A DNA stretch of 64,000 nucleotides from Pygmaiobacter massiliensis (GTDB taxonomy: Bacteria; Bacillota; Clostridia; Oscillospirales; Ruminococcaceae). Within the stretch, counting starts at the first letter, position 1; each line of letters starts with the position of its first letter. The notes beneath the pieces were generated by a model. That model ran no database searches, was not told where the DNA came from, and worked only from the letters and a program-made list of their open reading frames with translations. Location of the stretch: NCBI GenBank assembly GCA_022778585.1, contig JALFTI010000010.1, positions 62,001-126,000 of the forward strand. Direction: 5' to 3'. Of the stretch, positions 8,824 to 17,519 are shown one piece after another. A program made the translations under genes and the position numbers.

Positions 8824-8852
8824 TTTACAATTTAGGGCTGTCATGCTATGCT
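8824..8852 (+). promoter_or_regulatory. Sigma-A promoter of LTA-synthase-like gene
   Basis: TTTACA (8824-8829), 17-bp spacer, TATGCT (8847-8852) with extended TG (8844-8845). Leader about 77 nt. Confidence 0.7.
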
Positions 8853-8935
8853 AACAGTGATTATTCGGGGCGTTTTGCGCGAAGAATTTGTTTTTTGCAA
8901 AATGCCAACCCCTTAAAAAGAAACGGAGCGACACC

Positions 8936-10930
8936 TTGTTAACCATAAGCCGAAGTAAAAAAAAGCTTGTGTCTGCTGCCATTTGGGCGGTAGGCGTTTT
9001 TGTTTGTTTATTAACTGTACGCGGTCAGTTCACGGCCAGTTCCGGCTTTGAACTGCCGCTTTATTTGTTCTGCTGCGCCGCAGGTGCAGTTGCGGTTTTG
9101 TTTTGCTGCGTAGAACTGCCCGAACACTTAACTAAAAATTTCGCTTTCTCTACCGTTATTGCGCTGGTTAGCGCAGTGCCTATCTTTACTATGATGGAAG
9201 CAATTGCCTCCAACACTTTAAAAGAGCTGTATACCATCTCCATTTTATTCAATTTTTTGGTAATCTGGCTGCTGGTTTGGCTGGTTTTATCGGTCAGCCG
9301 GCGGTTTTGCTTTGCCTTGCGCAGCGTGGCAGTTCTTTGTTACATATTGGCGGTTGCTAACGATATGGTGCAGGAATTTCGCGGCCAGCCAATCTCTGCA
9401 CTAGACCTGTATAGTCTGCGCACGGCGGCCAGCGTGGCGGATCGATATGTCTATTCTTTTGGCAGCGGGTTTTGGACCGGTACCATGCTGCTGCTTTTGG
9501 TTTGGGCATTCAGCGGCTTTGCAAAAGGCAGGCTGCGCGGGGTAAAAACTAGCTGCATCAATCTGACAGTTTGCCTTGTTTGCCAGGCGGCGTTTTGGGG
9601 CAGCTTTTATAAAACCAGTATGCTGGAAAAGCTTGGCATATCGGATTATTTGTGGAACCAAAAACTGGCCTTCCAGGATAATGGCGTGCTTTTAAGTTTG
9701 TTTTACAGTACCCGCTATCTCATGATTGATGTGCCGAAGGGCTATTCTGCCGACCGTGCCGATCAGCTTCTTACTGACGCCTCCGACTCGTATGTACAAA
9801 CGGTCACTGACCAGCGGCCTAACATTATTGCAGTTATGAACGAAAGCTTTGCCGACCTGGACTTAGTAGGGGATCTGAACGCCAGTGAAGATCCTCTGGC
9901 CTACTATCACAGTCTGGCGGGCAGTGAAAATACTATTACGGGAGATTTGCTGGTCAGTACATTTGGCGGTGGTACCTGCAATACGGAATTTGAATTTTTG
10001 TCCGGTTGCTCCATGGCCTTTTTCCCGGCGGGCAGCGTAGTGTATCAGCAGTACATTACCAGTGAACTGCCCAACCTGACCACCACCCTGACCGACCAGG
10101 GGTATACTGCCTTTGCGGTTCATCCGTTCTATGCCTACTGCTGGAACCGGGACGAGGTATACCCGCTTTTGGGGTTTGATTATTTTCTCGATATCAATAA
10201 CTTTGAAGGTGCGCGTACCATGGGCGGCTATATGGGCAACAGCGTGTGCGATGAATCGGACTATGAAAAGCTGTTTGAGCTGTATGAGGCAAAGGAGCCT
10301 GATGAGCGGCTGTTTATCTTTAATGTAACCATGCAAAACCACGGCGGGTATTCGCAAATTTCGGGCTGCGATGAAAATGTTACACTGGATGGGTATTCCA
10401 AACAGTACACCTCGGCCGAAAACTATCTGTCCCTGGTGCGTGAAAGTGACAAGCAGCTTGAAACGCTTTTGGAGTACTTCTCTCAGGTAGACGAGCCCAC
10501 CATTGTGGTCTTTTTTGGTGACCATCAGCCCAACCTGTCGGATGAATTTTATAACGAACTTTATGGTATTCCGGAGGAGGAAAGAACCCTCAGCCAGATT
10601 CAAAACAAGTATAAAACACCATTTTTAATCTGGGCAAACTACGACATCGGGTCCGAACAGCTGGGCACCATCTCAGCAAATTATCTTTCCACCCTGGTTT
10701 TGGAAAAAGCAGGGCTCGAAATGCCAGAGTTTAACCAGTTTTTATCGCAGCTTTACAAGCAGGTTCCGGCGGTTAACCTGAATGGTTATCAAACGCCGGA
10801 CGGCATCGATCATTCCTTCGAGGAGGAAACCGATGTCACCGAACTATTGCGGGAATACCAGACCATCCAGTATAATTTAATGTTTGGCAAAGCCGACAGA
10901 GTGGAAAGCGGGTTTACCATAGCAGGATAA
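8936..10930 (+). CDS. LTA synthase family / sulfatase-domain membrane phosphotransferase
   Basis: About 664 aa. The N-terminal 210 residues hold about five hydrophobic membrane spans. The rest is an extracellular alkaline-phosphatase/sulfatase fold as in LtaS and phosphoglycerol transferases. Seen are metal-site MNESFADL (about 301), the nucleophile region FGGGTCNTEFEFL (about 342-354; Thr expected nucleophile), the segment HPFYAYCWNRDEVYPLLGFD, MQNHGGY, and metal-binding FGDHQPNL (about 526). The family polymerises or transfers glycerol-phosphate to glycolipid or glycan on the outer membrane face; the exact acceptor is unknown. TTG at 8936 is preferred, with GGAG 7 bases upstream; a TTG at 8888 in frame has no ribosome site. 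Followed after 29 bases by the ThrE-type pair. Confidence 0.88.
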   Translation: MLTISRSKKKLVSAAIWAVGVFVCLLTVRGQFTASSGFELPLYLFCCAAGAVAVLFCCVELPEHLTKNFAFSTVIALVSAVPIFTMMEAIASNTLKELYTISILFNFLVIWLLVWLVLSVSRRFCFALRSVAVLCYILAVANDMVQEFRGQPISALDLYSLRTAASVADRYVYSFGSGFWTGTMLLLLVWAFSGFAKGRLRGVKTSCINLTVCLVCQAAFWGSFYKTSMLEKLGISDYLWNQKLAFQDNGVLLSLFYSTRYLMIDVPKGYSADRADQLLTDASDSYVQTVTDQRPNIIAVMNESFADLDLVGDLNASEDPLAYYHSLAGSENTITGDLLVSTFGGGTCNTEFEFLSGCSMAFFPAGSVVYQQYITSELPNLTTTLTDQGYTAFAVHPFYAYCWNRDEVYPLLGFDYFLDINNFEGARTMGGYMGNSVCDESDYEKLFELYEAKEPDERLFIFNVTMQNHGGYSQISGCDENVTLDGYSKQYTSAENYLSLVRESDKQLETLLEYFSQVDEPTIVVFFGDHQPNLSDEFYNELYGIPEEERTLSQIQNKYKTPFLIWANYDIGSEQLGTISANYLSTLVLEKAGLEMPEFNQFLSQLYKQVPAVNLNGYQTPDGIDHSFEEETDVTELLREYQTIQYNLMFGKADRVESGFTIAG

Positions 10931-10959
10931 AGCTGGTGCCGGCGGTGTGGGGTGAATAA

Positions 10960-11724
10960 ATGGAACAGCATGACCTTTTGCAGATAGCTACCGACCTTGC
11001 CAGCTGCCTTTTGACCAGCGGTGCAGAAATTTACCGGGTAGAAGAGTCGGTAAGGCGGATTTTTGACGCTTACGGAGCAGGGCCATATGAAGTATTTGCA
11101 ATACCGTCGCTTTTGATCGTGTCGCTGCAGCGTCCAGGTGCCGAGCCTCTTACCCAGGTGCGGCGTTTGCAGGAGCAGCATACCCACCTTGCACGGGTAA
11201 ATGCCTGCAACGACCTTTGCCGACAGATCTGCCGCGATCGGCCAAGCTATGCACAGGCGCAACAAAAGCTTTTGCAGATCGAAAACATTCCATCCTACCC
11301 GGCCTATTTGGTAACGGCGGCGTACGGAATCGTTTCGTTTGGGTTTACGCTTTTGTTTGGCGGCAGTGTGGCAAGTGCCATAGCGGCCTTGCCCGCCGGT
11401 GCTTTTACGGAACTTTGTCTGCGTTTTTTGGCACGGTTTGACACCAATTCTTTTTTTACCACCATTTTGGCAAGCTTTGTGGCAGGAGCAACCGCCTGCT
11501 GTTTGGCGGCGCTTTACCCTTGCCTTGCGCGGGATAAAATCATCATCGGCACTTTGATGACGCTGGTGCCGGGAAGTGCTTTGACCAGCTCTATGCGGGA
11601 TATTATGGCGGGCGACCTTTTAGCCGGAGCTTCCCGCTTAATTTTGGTTCTGCTTTCCGCCTGCGGTATTGCGCTGGGGACCGGCGCGGCGCTTTCGTTG
11701 GCGTCCATAATGGGGGGAGTGTGA
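10960..11724 (+). CDS. Threonine/serine exporter N-terminal half (ThrE/DUF1212, YjjP-like)
   Basis: This 254-aa protein has a cytosolic start (TSGAEIYRVEESVRRI, 19-34, the conserved DUF1212 signature), then about five membrane helices from residue 115 on. In the family, the N-terminal soluble part contains conserved residues needed for export of threonine/serine (Corynebacterium ThrE) or succinate (YjjP/YjjB). It is the first part of a transporter split into two genes; the partner starts 2 bases after its stop. The substrate cannot be told from sequence. Confidence 0.88.
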   Translation: MEQHDLLQIATDLASCLLTSGAEIYRVEESVRRIFDAYGAGPYEVFAIPSLLIVSLQRPGAEPLTQVRRLQEQHTHLARVNACNDLCRQICRDRPSYAQAQQKLLQIENIPSYPAYLVTAAYGIVSFGFTLLFGGSVASAIAALPAGAFTELCLRFLARFDTNSFFTTILASFVAGATACCLAALYPCLARDKIIIGTLMTLVPGSALTSSMRDIMAGDLLAGASRLILVLLSACGIALGTGAALSLASIMGGV

Positions 11725-11725
11725 T

Positions 11726-12172
11726 ATGGCAGAATTTTTGCGGGCTGTAGCGGGTTCTTTTATCGCTTGTTTTGCCTTTTGTTTTATTTTAAATGTGCGG
11801 GGGAGGCTTTTGGCCGCAGCCCCAATCGGTGCGGTATTGTGCTGGCTTACTTACCTTGCAGCAGGCCGTTTTTTAGGCGATTTTTCCTGCTATTTTATAG
11901 CTACCGTTGCGGTTTCAATTTATGGCGAGGTTATGGCTAGGGTGTGCCGTGCACCGGTAACGGTATTTTTGCTGGTGGGGCTTTTGCCGCTTGTGCCGGG
12001 CGGCGGCATTTACTATACCATGGAGTACGCACTGCAAAGGGACACCACCGCATTTTTAAACCAGCTGCTTACCACATTCGGCATTGCGGGCTGCCTTGCG
12101 CTGGGGGTGCTGGTGGTATCCAGTGCAACTCGCTTTTTTTCCATCCTGCATTATCATAAAAAAGTTTTTTGA
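11726..12172 (+). CDS. Threonine/serine exporter C-terminal half (ThrE_2/DUF3815, YjjB-like)
   Basis: This 148-aa protein has four to five hydrophobic helices, with the family motif LVGLLPLVPGGGIYYTMEYAL (about 82-102; shown in part by LVPGGGIYYTM). It completes the ThrE-type exporter with the preceding gene, TGATATGG joining the two. The C-terminus is basic (HYHKK). Paired expression suggests a hetero-oligomeric carrier in the cytoplasmic membrane. Confidence 0.87.
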   Translation: MAEFLRAVAGSFIACFAFCFILNVRGRLLAAAPIGAVLCWLTYLAAGRFLGDFSCYFIATVAVSIYGEVMARVCRAPVTVFLLVGLLPLVPGGGIYYTMEYALQRDTTAFLNQLLTTFGIAGCLALGVLVVSSATRFFSILHYHKKVF

Positions 12173-12287
12173 AACAGTTGGGCTCAAATGGGCCAAAGCG
12201 CTGTAACAGAAAGAGGACCTCCCCAGGTCTGCAGATTGGTCGAATTCCCAGATGTGTTTGTATGTGAATTCAGAGGAGTGTTGTATC

Positions 12288-13694
12288 ATGCCGCCTTTTG
12301 TCGAACGCTATTTTAGCCCGAAATATATGCTGAAAAAGGTGCCTGTGCGCGGAGAAATCCCACCGGTTTCGGCGCTTTTGGCCCGCACCGACAGCATTGT
12401 GTGGCCAGCTGTTATTGAATCGGTTTTGTTGGGCCTTGTGGGCATGATTGACACCGTTATGGTGGGTACTCTTGGTACGGTCTCCCTTTCGGCAGTAGGC
12501 CTAACCGCCCAGCCAAAGTACATTTCTCTTTGCCCGTTTTTTGCCATGAATGTGGCGGTTTCCGCTTTGGTAGCCCGTCGGCGCGGGGAAGGGGACCGGG
12601 AAAATGCCAACCGCATTATGCACCAAAGTATTATTATTACATTGGTGCTTACGGCTTTAATCAGTGTAATAGGCTGGCTTGCCGCATCGCCTATTATTGA
12701 TTTTTGCGGCGCTCAGCCGGACACACACCAGCAGGCAGTGGACTATTTCCGTATTGTAACAGCAGGGCTTGGCTTTAACACCCTGTCCATGGTTATTAAC
12801 GCCGCGCAGCGCGGTGCTGGCAATACCAAAATTGCAATGCGTACCAATGTTGCCAGCAACCTGGTTAATATCTTCTTTAACTATCTGCTTATCGGCGGCA
12901 ACCTGGGCTTTCCCAAATTGGGGGTATCGGGTGCTGCCATTGCCACCGTTTTGGGCACTATTGTGGCGCTCATTATGTCTGTTTTAAGCGTGCGTGCGCC
13001 GGAAGGCTTTTTACACCTGCAATTGCGGCAGCTAGGTAGTGTAGATAAAAAGAACTTTAACTCGCTGGTAAAAATGGGCTCCGGCGCTTTTGTGGAACAA
13101 ATTTGCATGCGTGTAGGCTTTTTACTTTTTGCCATGATTGTAGCAAAGCTTGGCACTCGTGACTTTGCAGTCCACAATATCTGCATGAATGTTATGAATT
13201 TTGTGTTCTTCTTTGGCGAGGGCCTTTCCACTGCTGCGGTTACGCTGGTTGGGCAAAGTTTGGGCCAAAAACGCCCGGATTTAGCCAGAATATATGCAGG
13301 TATCTGCCAGCGGCTGGGCTTTATCATGTCGGTGGTGCTGGCGGCTATTCTAATTGGGTTTGCCCCCCAGATTGTGGGCATGTTTTCGACCGATCCCACA
13401 ATTATACAGGACGGTGCCCAAATTTTGTATATGATGATCTACTGTGTTTTGATGCAGATCTGCATGGTGGTATACTGCGGCTGTCTGCGCGGCGCAGGCG
13501 ATATCCGGTATGTGGCGCTAATCGGCTTGGTCAGCGTTTCCATTGTGCGGCCGATTTGCAGTTGGGTGCTTTGCTGGCCGTTGGGTTATGGGCTGATCGG
13601 TGCTTGGGTTGGTTTTGCAATGGATCAAACCTGCCGCTTCCTAATGTCCTGGCTGCGTTTCAGGGCGGGCAAGTGGACCCGTATTCGCCTGTAA
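12288..13694 (+). CDS. MATE family multidrug efflux transporter
   Basis: This 468-aa protein has twelve expected membrane spans in two homologous halves. Signatures are LLGLVGMIDTVMVGTLG (about 43-59), the central NAAQRGAGNTKIAMR (about 176-190) and the C-terminal GCLRGAGDIRYVALIG. MATE proteins exchange Na+ or H+ for cationic drugs or metabolites. The start at 12288 is chosen for AGAGGAG 9 bases upstream; an in-frame ATG at 12252 lacks one. An N-terminal tail of about 35 residues precedes helix 1. Followed by a strong terminator. Confidence 0.93.
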   Translation: MPPFVERYFSPKYMLKKVPVRGEIPPVSALLARTDSIVWPAVIESVLLGLVGMIDTVMVGTLGTVSLSAVGLTAQPKYISLCPFFAMNVAVSALVARRRGEGDRENANRIMHQSIIITLVLTALISVIGWLAASPIIDFCGAQPDTHQQAVDYFRIVTAGLGFNTLSMVINAAQRGAGNTKIAMRTNVASNLVNIFFNYLLIGGNLGFPKLGVSGAAIATVLGTIVALIMSVLSVRAPEGFLHLQLRQLGSVDKKNFNSLVKMGSGAFVEQICMRVGFLLFAMIVAKLGTRDFAVHNICMNVMNFVFFFGEGLSTAAVTLVGQSLGQKRPDLARIYAGICQRLGFIMSVVLAAILIGFAPQIVGMFSTDPTIIQDGAQILYMMIYCVLMQICMVVYCGCLRGAGDIRYVALIGLVSVSIVRPICSWVLCWPLGYGLIGAWVGFAMDQTCRFLMSWLRFRAGKWTRIRL

Positions 13695-13747
13695 GAGATT
13701 TTTTCGTTAATTGTGTTTTTATAGCTTTTTATAAATTATAAAAGAAA

Positions 13748-13778
13748 AAGAGACCGGATTTTAATCCGGTCTCTTTTT
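13748..13778. terminator. Intrinsic terminator after MATE gene
   Basis: AGAGACCGGATT pairs perfectly with AATCCGGTCTCT over a TT loop, followed by T6 and preceded by an A/G-rich stretch. It could also stop minus-strand transcription. Confidence 0.9.
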
Positions 13779-13915
13779 TGACTTTTAAAGCAGCAGTGTT
13801 TTGCTGTACAAAGCGGTACTTACCTGCACCCATACCTTTTATTATTCGCTTTTTTGCCTAAAAACCTCTATCATTTTTTCAGTGAGAAAAAACAAGGCAG
13901 CATTTGTGCTTTACA

Positions 13916-13957
13916 CAAAAAGCGCTGCAAAGCTTTATCAGGCTTACAGCGCTTTGG
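13916..13957 (-). terminator. Intrinsic terminator after DUF1622 gene
   Basis: On the minus strand AAAGCGCTG (13955-13947) pairs with CAGCGCTTT (13927-13919), inner AAGC/GCTT adds pairs, and a T5 run follows. It lies 35 bases past the stop codon at 13992. Confidence 0.7.
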
Positions 13958-13991
13958 GGGCATTTTTGCAAAACTGGCTTAGTGCCACAAA

Positions 13992-14333
13992 CTAAGGCTC
14001 GGTCTTCTTTTCGTTGCGCTCTGCACGCATTTCCAGGTGAAGAATCAAACTTAAAAGGGCACGCAGCAGAATGATCGCGCCCAAGACCATAAGTTCTTCC
14101 ACTGTATGAACCAGCACCGTTTTTAAAATTTCGGCAGCCATTTTAAATTCCAACCCGGTAGCCATGCCAGAAGCAAGTTCCCACTTAACATTATATCGGT
14201 CAGAAGAGCCCACCAGTGAACGCAGGTAATGCCAAAATGCCCGGCAGGTACAAACCGTCACCACAAAAATTCCAAATATCTCCAAAACAGAGATAATCTG
14301 TGGTAAAATCTCCTCAATCCAAGTTTCAAGCAT
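13992..14333 (-). CDS. DUF1622 membrane protein
   Basis: This 113-aa protein fits the DUF1622 family (about 110-120 aa): hydrophobic helix about 13-34, loop containing the family-like W-E-L-A-S-G-M-A-T-G-L-E-F-K segment (about 51-64), second helix about 80-98, and a charged C-terminus. Function is unknown in the literature I can name. It starts inside the end of the preceding 63-aa gene (8-base overlap ATGCTTGA), so the two are translationally coupled and probably act together. Confidence 0.8.
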   Translation of the reverse strand: MLETWIEEILPQIISVLEIFGIFVVTVCTCRAFWHYLRSLVGSSDRYNVKWELASGMATGLEFKMAAEILKTVLVHTVEELMVLGAIILLRALLSLILHLEMRAERNEKKTEP

Positions 14334-14517
14334 GGTTCTTCTCCTTCTTTTTTAAAATCTCGGGCTTGGGGCTGTGGCATAGCCGGCTGGAAAGCTGCCT
14401 GCCATATACATCCCGATATACCGGGCATTCCTTCTGTCGCTTTTTTGCAAGTCGAGGAGTCTCAGCCCGACGCAATACCTCTTCAATCGTGCCGGGAACA
14501 AAAGAAGCGCGGGCCAT
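14326..14517 (-). CDS. Small basic hypothetical protein (63 aa)
   Basis: The start MARASFVPGTIEEVLRRA is chosen because GGAGGT lies 6 bases upstream; longer readings to 14568 lack such a site. The protein is soluble, rich in Lys/Arg, with two cysteines (KECPVY, RLCHS) about 20 residues apart and a lysine-rich C-terminus. I recognise no family. Its coupling to the DUF1622 gene and a strong shared promoter support that it is real. Confidence 0.6.
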   Translation of the reverse strand: MARASFVPGTIEEVLRRAETPRLAKKRQKECPVYRDVYGRQLSSRLCHSPKPEILKKKEKNHA

Positions 14518-14635
14518 TTTGCTACCTCCTTGTCCTGTGTTTTGCGCATTTGTACCAAAGCGTCCCAATTTAATTTAGGGTCGTCAAAATACAGTTTTTA
14601 TGCAAAAGAAAAACCAAACCTGTCATTTTTTCCTT

Positions 14636-14664
14636 ATTATACCCAATGCTGGCCCTTGATGCAA
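14636..14664 (-). promoter_or_regulatory. Sigma-A promoter of 63-aa/DUF1622 pair
   Basis: TTGCAT (14664-14659), 17-bp spacer, TATAAT (14641-14636). Its -35 shares three base pairs with the -35 of the divergent mrp promoter. Confidence 0.75.
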
Positions 14665-14684
14665 CTGGACCAAAGTGGTATACT
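14656..14684 (+). promoter_or_regulatory. Sigma-A promoter of mrp
   Basis: TTGATG (14656-14661), 17-bp spacer, TATACT (14679-14684). Leader about 95 nt to the gene at 14785. Confidence 0.75.
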
Positions 14685-14784
14685 ATAAAAATAGCCTGTT
14701 GCAGCGGTCTGGCTTTCAAAAACAAGGCCCTGCAACAGTGCCCAGGGAAGAGGAAACTTTCCGCCGAAATGGAGGCAAAAAAGA

Positions 14785-15627
14785 ATGAGTGAATGCACCC
14801 ACAATTGTGAAAGCTGCAGCCAGAACTGCGCGTCCCGCCAGTCTGCACCGCAAGACCTGCATGAGGCACCGCACGCTGGTACCCATGTAAAAAAGGTCAT
14901 CGGTGTGGTATCCGGCAAGGGCGGTGTAGGCAAAAGCCTGGTTTGCAGCCTGCTGGCGGTCACTATGCAGCGGCGCGGCGCTAAGGTTGCCGTTTTGGAC
15001 GCCGATGTAACCGGCCCGTCTATTCCAAAGGTATTTGGCGTACATCAGCACGCCGTCAGCGATGGCAGCGCCATCTATCCTGTCGAAACCGAAACCGGTA
15101 TCAGGCTTATGTCGGTTAACCTTCTGCTTGAGCAGGAGACCGATCCCGTCGTTTGGCGCGGCCCGGTTATTGCAGGCGCCGTTAAGCAGTTCTGGACTGA
15201 TGTACAGTGGGGAGATGTAGACTATATGTTTGTGGACATGCCCCCGGGAACCGGCGATGTGCCCTTGACCGTCTTCCAGTCGCTGCCGGTGGACGGCATT
15301 GTCGTGGTAACCAGTCCGCAGGAGTTGGTCTCCATGATTGTGGGCAAGGCCGTAAAGATGGCGGAACTGATGAAGATTCCCGTCATCGGCCTGGTAGAGA
15401 ATATGAGCTACCTGTTGTGCCCGGACTGCGGCCAGCAGATCGAGCTGTTCGGCCATTCGCACCTGGACCAAACTGCCGTCACCTATGGGCTGCCGGTTTT
15501 GGCGCGGCTTCCCATTGACCCCAAGTTGGCATCCCTTTGTGATGCTGGCAAAATTGAGCAGTGTGCAGACGGACTTTTGGACGCCGCCGCCCAAATGCTG
15601 GAAGCTTTGCCTGAGAAAAAGGCATAA
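14785..15627 (+). CDS. mrp: Mrp/NBP35 family iron-sulfur cluster carrier ATPase
   Basis: This 280-aa P-loop ATPase has deviant Walker A GKGGVGKS (44-51), DADVTGPSIP (72-81) and VDMPPGTGD (switch II). The C-terminal CPDCG (Cys about 212 and 215) is the Mrp CxxC that bridges a 4Fe-4S cluster between two subunits. The N-terminal 35 residues are cysteine-rich (CTHNCESCSQNC, 4-15), as in NBP35-type proteins that hold a second cluster. Likely role: transfer of Fe-S clusters to apoproteins in the cytosol; MiaB, encoded next, is one such client class. Monocistronic between its promoter and a terminator. Confidence 0.92.
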   Translation: MSECTHNCESCSQNCASRQSAPQDLHEAPHAGTHVKKVIGVVSGKGGVGKSLVCSLLAVTMQRRGAKVAVLDADVTGPSIPKVFGVHQHAVSDGSAIYPVETETGIRLMSVNLLLEQETDPVVWRGPVIAGAVKQFWTDVQWGDVDYMFVDMPPGTGDVPLTVFQSLPVDGIVVVTSPQELVSMIVGKAVKMAELMKIPVIGLVENMSYLLCPDCGQQIELFGHSHLDQTAVTYGLPVLARLPIDPKLASLCDAGKIEQCADGLLDAAAQMLEALPEKKA

Positions 15628-15630
15628 TAA

Positions 15631-15670
15631 AAGGCCCTCGCCCGTTTTTTGCCAGGGCGGGGGCCTTTTT
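15631..15670 (+). terminator. Intrinsic terminator after mrp
   Basis: AAAGGCCC/GGGCCTTT with CGCCC/GGGCG inside (one bulged base each side), loop GTTTTTTGCCA, followed by T5. A/T symmetry makes it potentially bidirectional. Confidence 0.85.
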
Positions 15671-15963
15671 AGCAGCGGGAACATTATAGGATGGGCTTTT
15701 TGTTTTGTTCCAAACAGGCAGGTATAGCAAAAAGGGTTCTGTTTTTACCTTGTCAAAAAGCTTTCAAAATGACACCACTTTTTCTAAACGGTTAAAAACA
15801 ATACAAAATTGATAACCCGCTGCGATTTAAAAGCAAGGTACACATTGCGGCAAAGCGAAATATTTCCTGGTAATATCCCGTAACATCTGTAAAACTGCAA
15901 AACATACGCAAAAATGTGTTTTTTTTCCAAAAAATACCACTTTTTTGGCTTGCGGCAGTGTAC
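15671..15963. other. Intergenic region upstream of miaB, nothing recognised
   Basis: AT-rich in its second half. Open frames on the minus strand here (to 15784) are short and without ribosome sites. No RNA or repeat seen apart from the promoter that follows. Confidence 0.5.
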
Positions 15964-15992
15964 TTGTGCCGCAAGGCAAAATATAGTATAAT
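15964..15992 (+). promoter_or_regulatory. Sigma-A promoter of miaB
   Basis: TTGTGC (15964-15969), 17-bp spacer, TATAAT (15987-15992). The start point would be near 15999, so the mRNA begins almost at the ribosome site. Confidence 0.75.
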
Positions 15993-16013
15993 AAATTGAT
16001 TGGAGGTGGAAAT

Positions 16014-17402
16014 TTGGACTACCAGAATTTTGCACAGCACGACCGAGTTATCGATGCAATTGCAAACTATTATGAAACACCCCCGTTGGCTTATATCCAT
16101 TCGTTTGGCTGTCAGCAGAATGTCAACGACGGAGAAAAGATAAAAGGCGTACTGCTGGCCCTTGGCTATGGGCTGACCGATAAGGCAGAAGGGGCCGACT
16201 TGGTTGTTTTTAATACCTGCGCCGTGCGCGAACACGCCGAGCAGCGGGTTTATGGCAATATTGGTGCATTAAAAAACTTAAAGCTTGCAAACCCTAAAAT
16301 GATGATTGCAGTTTGCGGGTGCATGGTGCAGCAAAAACATGTGGTGGATAAGGTGCGGCAAAGTTATCCTTATGTGGACATTGTCTTTGGGGTAAATGCC
16401 ATTGACACCCTGCCGCGGTTGATCGGCGACCGGATTCGCACCCGCAAACGGGTTTTGCTGGATCCCGTACAGCGTACCGAGCTGGTAGAGGATCTACCCA
16501 TTCATCGGGATTCGACCTTTAAGGCCTGGCTTCCTATCATGTATGGGTGCGACAACTTTTGCTCCTACTGTATTGTGCCGTTTGTGCGCGGCCGCGAGCG
16601 CAGCCGTACCGCCGCAAATATCCTGGAAGAGTTCCGCGCGCTGGTCCAAAGCGGGTATAAAGAGATTACCCTTTTAGGCCAAAATGTGAACAGCTACGGC
16701 AAAGGGCTGGAACGGCCTATGGACTTTTCTGACCTTTTGGCTATGCTGGCAGAAGAGCCGGGGGACTTTCGGCTGCGTTTTATGACCAGCCACCCCAAGG
16801 ACGCTTCCCGCAAGCTGATTGATACCATTGCCAGCCACGAAAAAATTTGCAATAACCTGCACCTGCCGGTGCAAAGCGGTTCCAACCATATGCTGGCCGA
16901 AATGAACCGCAAATACAATGTGTCGGAATACCTTTCGTTAATTGAATACGCGAAGAAAAAAATTCCGGATATGACCTTTTCCAGCGACATTATTGTGGGC
17001 TTTCCCGGCGAAACCGAAGCCGACTTTGAGCAGACCATGGATCTGGTGCAAAAGGTGGGGTATACCCAACTGTTCACCTTTATCTATTCAAAGCGCAGCG
17101 GTACCAAGGCGGCCACCCTGCCGGACGATACCCCCTATGTAGTGAAAACCGACCGGATTGCCCGGCTTTTGGCTTTGCATGAGCAGTTCGCTGTGGGGTA
17201 TGCGCAGAGCCTTATAGGCAAACGGTTCAGGGTTTTGGTGGACGGTGCTGGCAAGCGGCCGGGCAGTTTTAGCGGCCGGCTGGAAAATAACCTGGTTGTG
17301 GATTTTACCGCCCCCTGTGACCTGACCGGCCAGTTTGCCTGGGTTAAGGTTACCGGCAATAAAGGTATTTTGCTTTTGGGCGAACTGGACAGTTTGGCCT
17401 AA
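16014..17402 (+). CDS. miaB: tRNA-2-methylthio-N6-dimethylallyladenosine synthase
   Basis: This 462-aa radical-SAM methylthiotransferase adds the 2-methylthio group to i6A37 of tRNAs reading UNN codons. The N-terminal UPF0004 domain holds three cluster cysteines (SFGCQQN about 33, FNTCAVRE about 70, VCGCMVQ about 103). The radical-SAM CDNFCSYC lies at about 179-186 and a TRAM RNA-binding domain covers the last 65 residues. TTG at 16014 is chosen: GGAGGTG ends 5 bases upstream, while an earlier TTG (15996) precedes the ribosome site. miaA, which makes its i6A substrate, lies downstream at 22854. Confidence 0.96.
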   Translation: MDYQNFAQHDRVIDAIANYYETPPLAYIHSFGCQQNVNDGEKIKGVLLALGYGLTDKAEGADLVVFNTCAVREHAEQRVYGNIGALKNLKLANPKMMIAVCGCMVQQKHVVDKVRQSYPYVDIVFGVNAIDTLPRLIGDRIRTRKRVLLDPVQRTELVEDLPIHRDSTFKAWLPIMYGCDNFCSYCIVPFVRGRERSRTAANILEEFRALVQSGYKEITLLGQNVNSYGKGLERPMDFSDLLAMLAEEPGDFRLRFMTSHPKDASRKLIDTIASHEKICNNLHLPVQSGSNHMLAEMNRKYNVSEYLSLIEYAKKKIPDMTFSSDIIVGFPGETEADFEQTMDLVQKVGYTQLFTFIYSKRSGTKAATLPDDTPYVVKTDRIARLLALHEQFAVGYAQSLIGKRFRVLVDGAGKRPGSFSGRLENNLVVDFTAPCDLTGQFAWVKVTGNKGILLLGELDSLA

Positions 17403-17519
17403 AGCCGGCCCAAATAAAATGAAGCGGCCCTGCAAAGGCGGACCTTGCTGCTTTGCGGCCGTGGTTTTGGCAAACCAAACAAATTTAGATGATTAAAAAA
17501 TTTAAAGGAGATTTTTAAA

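Noticed and set aside
8488-8844. 118-codon minus-strand frame with hydrophobic end
   Set aside because: Overlaps both divergent promoters, low complexity, no ribosome site.
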